A stretch of 9,186 nucleotides of DNA from an uncultured Clostridia bacterium (GTDB lineage: Bacteria; Bacillota; Clostridia; Christensenellales; Aristaeellaceae): positions 1 through 9,186 of the forward strand of contig CALGBY010000007.1 of assembly GCA_937886445.1 (NCBI GenBank). The letters run 5' to 3'. Positions within the stretch are counted from its first letter, which is position 1, and each line of letters opens with the position of its first letter. Made by a program: the position numbers and the translations under genes. The notes beneath the pieces are model-generated. The model was not told where the DNA came from, made no database searches, and was given only the letters and a program-made list of their open reading frames with translations. This document shows positions 5,840-9,186 of the stretch, piece by piece.

Positions 5840-6457
5840 TCATCTGACAAAATTGGTATATATACCTTTTTCACGCTCCGGAAGGCCGAATTCGTTTTTG
5901 CCGAGCCCGATGCTCTTCATCAGGAACACCATATTGCGCGCCAGCGTGCGCATCTGCTGCAGCCCCTCCGGGTCCTGTTCCGCCTCGCCCTTCGCGCCGC
6001 CGTGGACGCCGTTCCAGTACTGACCGGATGCGACGGGCATGCCGCTGATGGTGAAGTACTTGTTCAGCACATCGAAGGACGCGGTCAGCCCGCCGCGGCG
6101 CGCGGCGCATACGGCGGCTCCCACCTTCATGCGTTTGTCAAAACGGGTGGAATAGAAAAGCCGGTCCAGCAGGGCGATCAATGTGGCGTTTGGGGAGGCG
6201 TAATAGACCGGGGAGGCCAGCACAAGGCCGTCCGCCTGCTCAAAGAGCGGCGCGACCTCGTTGACGGCATCATCAAACACGCATTTGCCGGATGCCGAGC
6301 AGGCGCCGCAGGCAGCGCAGCCGCGGATGGCCAGATGCCCGACGCGGATGACCTGCGTCTCGACGCCCTCCTGCTCAAATACCTTTTTCATTTCTTCCAG
6401 CGCTCTCGCGGTGTTTCCGTCCGCGCGGGGGCTGCCGTTCAGCATGAGTACCTTCAT
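5840..6457 (-). CDS. Flavodoxin-fold NAD(P)H-dependent FMN reductase with CX2CX2CX5C cluster
   Basis: A 205-residue flavodoxin-like protein of the NADPH-dependent FMN reductase / iron-sulfur flavoprotein group. LNGSPRADGNTA at 6-17 is the loop that holds the FMN phosphate, and ASPVYYASP at 81-89 is the second flavin-contact loop. Four cysteines at 47, 50, 53 and 59 (CAACGACSASGKC) are spaced like the compact cluster that holds a 4Fe-4S centre in iron-sulfur flavoproteins, so the protein may pass electrons between FMN and an iron-sulfur centre. Simple quinone or FMN reduction is the alternative. The frame opens with a TTG at 6481, but ATG 6457 has AAGGAG (6472-6467) 9 nt upstream and begins right at the expected MKVLMLNGS. 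It starts 20 bp after the rhomboid stop and ends overlapping the alternative alpha-galactosidase ATG. The physiological partner is unknown. Confidence 0.87.
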   Translation of the reverse strand: MKVLMLNGSPRADGNTARALEEMKKVFEQEGVETQVIRVGHLAIRGCAACGACSASGKCVFDDAVNEVAPLFEQADGLVLASPVYYASPNATLIALLDRLFYSTRFDKRMKVGAAVCAARRGGLTASFDVLNKYFTISGMPVASGQYWNGVHGGAKGEAEQDPEGLQQMRTLARNMVFLMKSIGLGKNEFGLPEREKGIYTNFVR

Positions 6458-6477
6458 CTCTGTATTCTCCTTTGCAT

Positions 6478-7080
6478 TCAATATCCGCGGGAAGTACTGC
6501 CTTTTCTGCCTGCGTTCAGCACATAGCCGATCACCGCGCCGATCAGACCGCCCAGAATGTGTACGCCGTAGCCCACATTGCCGCCCTTGGTAACGGCAAG
6601 GAAGATCTGCTCGCCCAGATACAGCAGGATGACCAGCACGGTGGTGAGCGGGATCTCCTTTTCCTTTACAGCGGTAAAGGAGGTGAGCACGATAAAGGCG
6701 AATACCACGCCGCTGGCGCCCAGCGAGGCGGTATGCGCGTCATTGAACAGCATGCAGGCGATGCCGGTGATCACCGCGGTAACGGCCGTGGCGATGATGA
6801 TATTGCCCTTTCCGTACTTTTCCTCAAGGATCGGCCCGAGCAGCAGAATATACATCATGTTGCCTACCAGATGCTCCACGCCGGCATGTCCCAGCACATG
6901 GCCGAACAGGCGTACGAAGGCGAGCGGATCAGACAGGGAACAGCGGTATACCGAAAACACCTTGAGCTGAGAAGACGGAATGATCTTCTGGAGGAGAAAG
7001 GCCGCGCAGCACAGCAGAGCAAAGCCCAGCGTGACCGGCGCGTTGAAACGGATATGAAGCTTTTTAAACAGGTCTTTCAC
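6478..7080 (-). CDS. Rhomboid-family intramembrane serine protease
   Basis: A membrane protein of 200 residues, the size of a compact six-helix rhomboid. The catalytic pair is visible: Ser123 in GASG (121-124) and His174 in HILGGLIGA. HLVGNMMYI at 70-78 gives the conserved His70 and Asn74 of the second helix. Hydrophobic segments lie at about 16-33, 71-84, 93-111, 119-136, 145-164 and 170-188. Such enzymes cut single-span membrane proteins within the bilayer. The start is a GTG at 7080 with GGGAGA 10 nt upstream; no earlier or nearby ATG fits. It is 21 bp downstream of the DUF1294 gene, which also encodes a membrane protein, so the two may be made together. The substrate is unknown. Confidence 0.9.
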   Translation of the reverse strand: MKDLFKKLHIRFNAPVTLGFALLCCAAFLLQKIIPSSQLKVFSVYRCSLSDPLAFVRLFGHVLGHAGVEHLVGNMMYILLLGPILEEKYGKGNIIIATAVTAVITGIACMLFNDAHTASLGASGVVFAFIVLTSFTAVKEKEIPLTTVLVILLYLGEQIFLAVTKGGNVGYGVHILGGLIGAVIGYVLNAGRKGSTSRGY

Positions 7081-7101
7081 TTTTGTCCGGTCTCCCTTCG
7101 T

Positions 7102-7398
7102 TTACAGTACCCCGCACAGGGCAAGAATGATGAACAGCACCGCCGCTGTCTGCAAAACCAGCAGCATGGGGAAAAACACCCTGAAATACCAGTGCTTTGT
7201 TTTGTGCCGCAACAGCTGCATTCCAAGCACCCCTCCCAGCGCGCCGAAGCAGGCGCAGGAGATGAACAGCGTTTTTTCTTTTACACGCCATTCACCCTTT
7301 ACGGCGCTTTTCTTATCCCTTCGCATCAAAAGAAAGCACACCAGATTTGTGATGAACAGCACGCCGAAAAGGATGATCAGAACATAGCCGTTTTTCAT
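7102..7398 (-). CDS. DUF1294 family small membrane protein
   Basis: A 98-residue protein recognised by the DUF1294 pattern: a first membrane helix (about 4-24), a basic stretch, Trp37-Arg38 followed by K-E-K-T-L, a glycine-rich helix with FGALGGVLGM at 51-60, RHKT at 64-67, then a C-terminal helix (about 74-97). Members are widespread in Bacillota and their role is not established. ATG 7398 overlaps the stop of the upstream gene (ATGA, 4 bp), which suggests translational coupling; AAAGG lies 5 nt before the ATG. Three hydrophobic segments place it in the cytoplasmic membrane. The family call is firm and the function is open. Confidence 0.85.
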   Translation of the reverse strand: MKNGYVLIILFGVLFITNLVCFLLMRRDKKSAVKGEWRVKEKTLFISCACFGALGGVLGMQLLRHKTKHWYFRVFFPMLLVLQTAAVLFIILALCGVL

Positions 7399-8117
7399 AG
7401 CAGCAGCCTTTCCCAGTCTTCATCACGGACGGAGGATGAAAACTGTTTCGCTTTACTCATGATTTTTTCTTTGATCACACTTCTGTCTTCCCCGCAGGCG
7501 GATGTCACCGCGCTCTGCCCCCACAGGGCTTCCGGCGCCGCGTAGACCCCTACCGCCCAGCCATAGGGCAGACCGTTTTTTCCGATGCGCCTGCAAAAAT
7601 CCTTTACCGTAAGGAACATGCGCATCTGCAGGCGCGTGAGCGCGGCCTCAAAACCGCTTTCACCGCCTTTTGAAAAGCCGGCGGCATGCTTCAGCAGGGG
7701 AGAAGACCATTCATCTCTCTCGCTGAACAGATCCATGATCCTCTTTTCACGCGCGGAGACCAGCCCCTCCTCCCAAAGGAAGTCAAAATCGCAGCCGTTC
7801 CGCCGCCACGCGGCAAACAGAGGTAAAAATTCCGGCGAGATGAACCCCGCCTTGTTCTCAAAAAATTTGCCGTACGCGGCTCTGCGGCTCTCAGCGATCA
7901 GCCTGCGCCATTCCCAGGGGTCTCTCTGCTCGTCCCCGGTCCACCAGTCCGCGGCAAGGGTATGCTCTTCCAGCGAAAAGCCCGGCACCCTGTTGCGAAA
8001 ACAGGGAAGGAACCCGCAGCGGCTGATCAGCGCCAGCGCTTCATCCGCGTTTTTTACTCTTAGCGGGTCGTTTTCATCCAGACCGTGCAGCGACCATTTA
8101 TCATCCGGTGTATCCAT
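7395..8117 (-). CDS. Uncharacterised protein, AlkZ-related type
   Basis: First gene of the operon. From the ATG at 8117 it has 240 residues, is soluble and rich in Trp and charged residues. Recognisable stretches are GFLPCFRNRVPGFSLEE, WWTGD with DPWEWRRLI, AAYGKFF-NKAGFIS and a C-terminal LQMRMFLTVKDF followed by YGWAVGVYAAPEALWG. This pattern recalls bacterial proteins annotated as AlkZ-related, after the DNA glycosylases that open interstrand crosslinks. That resemblance is from memory and no catalytic residue can be assigned with confidence, so DNA repair is only a possibility. The frame also has an ATG at 8135, but that lies only about 10 nt after the predicted transcription start and lacks a ribosome site. 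The ATG at 8117 follows a CGGGGGCAGG stretch. Its stop overlaps the DUF1294 ATG. Confidence 0.7.
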   Translation of the reverse strand: MDTPDDKWSLHGLDENDPLRVKNADEALALISRCGFLPCFRNRVPGFSLEEHTLAADWWTGDEQRDPWEWRRLIAESRRAAYGKFFENKAGFISPEFLPLFAAWRRNGCDFDFLWEEGLVSAREKRIMDLFSERDEWSSPLLKHAAGFSKGGESGFEAALTRLQMRMFLTVKDFCRRIGKNGLPYGWAVGVYAAPEALWGQSAVTSACGEDRSVIKEKIMSKAKQFSSSVRDEDWERLLL

Positions 8118-8151
8118 ATCCTGCCCCCGTATCATGCTGAATCACACTTGG

Positions 8152-8180
8152 ATTATAGCAGAAAACATACATTCTGGCAA
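8152..8180 (-). promoter_or_regulatory. Strong promoter of the five-gene operon
   Basis: On the minus strand TTGCCA (8180-8175) and a perfect TATAAT (8157-8152) are separated by 17 bp, eleven of twelve consensus bases. Transcription should start near 8145, about 28 nt before the ATG at 8117. No operator-like repeat is seen around it, so it may be a housekeeping promoter. Confidence 0.85.
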
Positions 8181-8215
8181 CCTGAATACAAAAAACGCAC
8201 CGGATCCTGATACGC

Positions 8216-8257
8216 GGAAAACAAAAGAGCCCGTCTCCGTGCGTACCGGAGGCGGGC
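8216..8257 (-). terminator. Rho-independent terminator of clpB
   Basis: On the minus strand GCCCG-C-CTCCG (8257-8247) pairs with CGGAG-A-CGGGC (8239-8229) around the loop GTACGCA with one C-A mismatch, followed by TCTTTTGTTTTCC. It lies 16 bp after the clpB stop codon and separates clpB from the operon promoter downstream. Confidence 0.88.
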
Positions 8258-8273
8258 GGGACAGGGGAAAGTT

Positions 8274-9186
8274 TTATACGGGAGAGACCGCCGTCGCGGT
8301 AAAGCCGTTTCCGTTTTCGTCGGGGCGGATCTCCAGCGTTTGACCGGGCAGCACCTTTCCCGCGATCAGGCATCTGGCGGCGGGTGTTTCGATGCAGCTC
8401 TGGATCACGCGCTTCATGGGACGTGCGCCGTACACCGGGTCATAGCCCAGCGCCATCAGACGGTCAAAGGCGGCATCGGTAAGGGAGAGGGAGATCTGCC
8501 TGTCCTTCAGGCGCTTTTCAAGCTGACCGAGCAGCAGACCGGCGATCGACTTCACCTGATCCCTTGTGAGCGGGGTAAAGAACACAGTGTCATCGATGCG
8601 GTTGAGGAATTCCGGACGGAACTGCCTTCTCAGCAGCGCGCGTACATTTTCCTTCGCGTCTTCGGAAAGCTCTCCGTCTCCCGAAATGCCGGAAAGGATC
8701 TCCTGAGAGCCCAGATTGCTGGTCATGATGAGCACGGTATTTTTGAAATCCACCGTGCGGCCCTGGCTGTCGGTCACGCGGCCGTCATCCAGAATCTGCA
8801 GCAGAATGTTGAATACATCGGGATGCGCCTTTTCCATTTCGTCAAACAGCACCACGCTGTAGGGGCGGCGGCGCACCGCCTCGGTAAGCTGTCCGCCCTC
8901 ATCGTAGCCCACATATCCCGGAGGCGCTCCGATGAGACGGGAAACGGAAAACTTTTCCATGTATTCCGTCATGTCGATGCGTATCAGGCTCTTCTCATCG
9001 TCAAACAGATTTTCTGCCAGCGCCTTTGCCAGCTCTGTTTTGCCCACGCCCGTAGGACCGAGGAACAGGAAGCTGCCGATGGGACGGTTTTCATCCGCGA
9101 TCCCGGCGCGGCTGCGCAGGATGGCTTCGCTGACGGCCTGCACGGCCTCCTCCTGACCGATAACGCGGCGGTGCAGTTCCTCCGGC
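8274..9186 (-). CDS. clpB: ATP-dependent chaperone ClpB, C-terminal part (gene runs off the right edge)
   Basis: The last 303 residues of a Hsp100/ClpB disaggregase, which pulls polypeptides out of aggregates together with the DnaK system in the cytoplasm. The visible part is the second AAA+ module. It contains the Walker A GPTGVGKT (residues 43-50 of the visible part), pore-loop PPGYVGY, Walker B VVLFDE (111-116), sensor 1 TSN, an arginine finger in FLNRID and the sensor 2 GARP near the end. The sequence LHRRVIGQEEAVQAVSEAI at the edge continues beyond the window, so the GTG at 9143 is not a start. The wording of the module and the C-terminus (YDPVYGARPMKRVIQ) fit ClpB better than ClpC. No frameshift is seen. 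It is followed by its own terminator, so it does not belong to the downstream operon. Confidence 0.93.
   Translation of the reverse strand, partial: PEELHRRVIGQEEAVQAVSEAILRSRAGIADENRPIGSFLFLGPTGVGKTELAKALAENLFDDEKSLIRIDMTEYMEKFSVSRLIGAPPGYVGYDEGGQLTEAVRRRPYSVVLFDEMEKAHPDVFNILLQILDDGRVTDSQGRTVDFKNTVLIMTSNLGSQEILSGISGDGELSEDAKENVRALLRRQFRPEFLNRIDDTVFFTPLTRDQVKSIAGLLLGQLEKRLKDRQISLSLTDAAFDRLMALGYDPVYGARPMKRVIQSCIETPAARCLIAGKVLPGQTLEIRPDENGNGFTATAVSPV

Noticed and set aside
4584..6023. 479-residue open frame on the + strand opposite the alpha-galactosidase
   Set aside because: It lies antisense to an unambiguous GH27 gene and the end of the reductase; low-complexity Gly/Ala/His-rich translation and no ribosome site.
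6472..7545. 357-residue open frame on the + strand across three minus-strand genes
   Set aside because: Translation is rich in Gln, His and Arg with no domain; the three opposite genes all have family motifs, coupled stops and starts.
9143..9143. GTG as start of a short Clp-like gene
   Set aside because: The frame continues upstream to the window edge with ClpB-typical sequence, so it is an internal valine codon.

Overview
The window looks like the chromosome of an anaerobic, plant-glycan-using member of the Bacillota (Clostridia-like, gut or rumen type). The reasons are a cellobiose 2-epimerase close to the Ruminococcus type, GH43 and GH27 glycosidases, a DUF1294 gene, strong GGAG-type ribosome binding sites, and the mix of a bacterial group II intron and a miniature inverted-repeat element. 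The genus cannot be read from the sequence alone.

Left part (1-2529, + strand) is a carbohydrate locus. It holds the last 20 codons of an AraC-family regulator, a complete GH43 glycosidase, a strong rho-independent terminator, a separate regulatory region carrying three TGACAAT-type repeats next to a candidate promoter, and a cellobiose 2-epimerase. The reading frame of the epimerase stays open upstream through the terminator, so its real start is at 1348 and not near 1039.

Middle part (about 2499-4444) is a patchwork. The 3' end of the epimerase gene runs straight into the 3' end of a broken group II intron: the C-terminal maturase remnant with an internal TAA, then domains V and VI with a bulged branch-point A. 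The rest of the intron is missing. Next comes a convergent gene for a class II (self-inhibited) Fic protein with a C-terminal winged helix. Its promoter is embedded in seven tandem 11-bp units of the form CTGCTGATnnn, which is the most unusual regulatory structure here. Beyond it lies a 160-bp MITE with 15-bp inverted ends and a TA duplication.

Right part (4457-8180, - strand) is one well-delimited operon. A near-consensus promoter (TTGCCA, 17 bp, TATAAT) is followed by an AlkZ-like protein of unknown function, a DUF1294 membrane protein, a rhomboid protease, a flavodoxin-fold reductase with a four-cysteine cluster and a GH27 alpha-galactosidase, ending in a terminator. Genes overlap by 4 bp or are separated by about 20 bp or less. 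The right edge (8274-9186, - strand) is the C-terminal third of ClpB with its own terminator.

The carbohydrate enzymes all lack signal peptides, so they probably act in the cytoplasm on imported oligosaccharides containing arabinose or xylose, beta-1,4-linked glucose or mannose, and alpha-galactose. No complete new defence or biosynthetic system is visible. The items most worth a second look are the 11-bp array at the fic promoter and the intron/epimerase junction.
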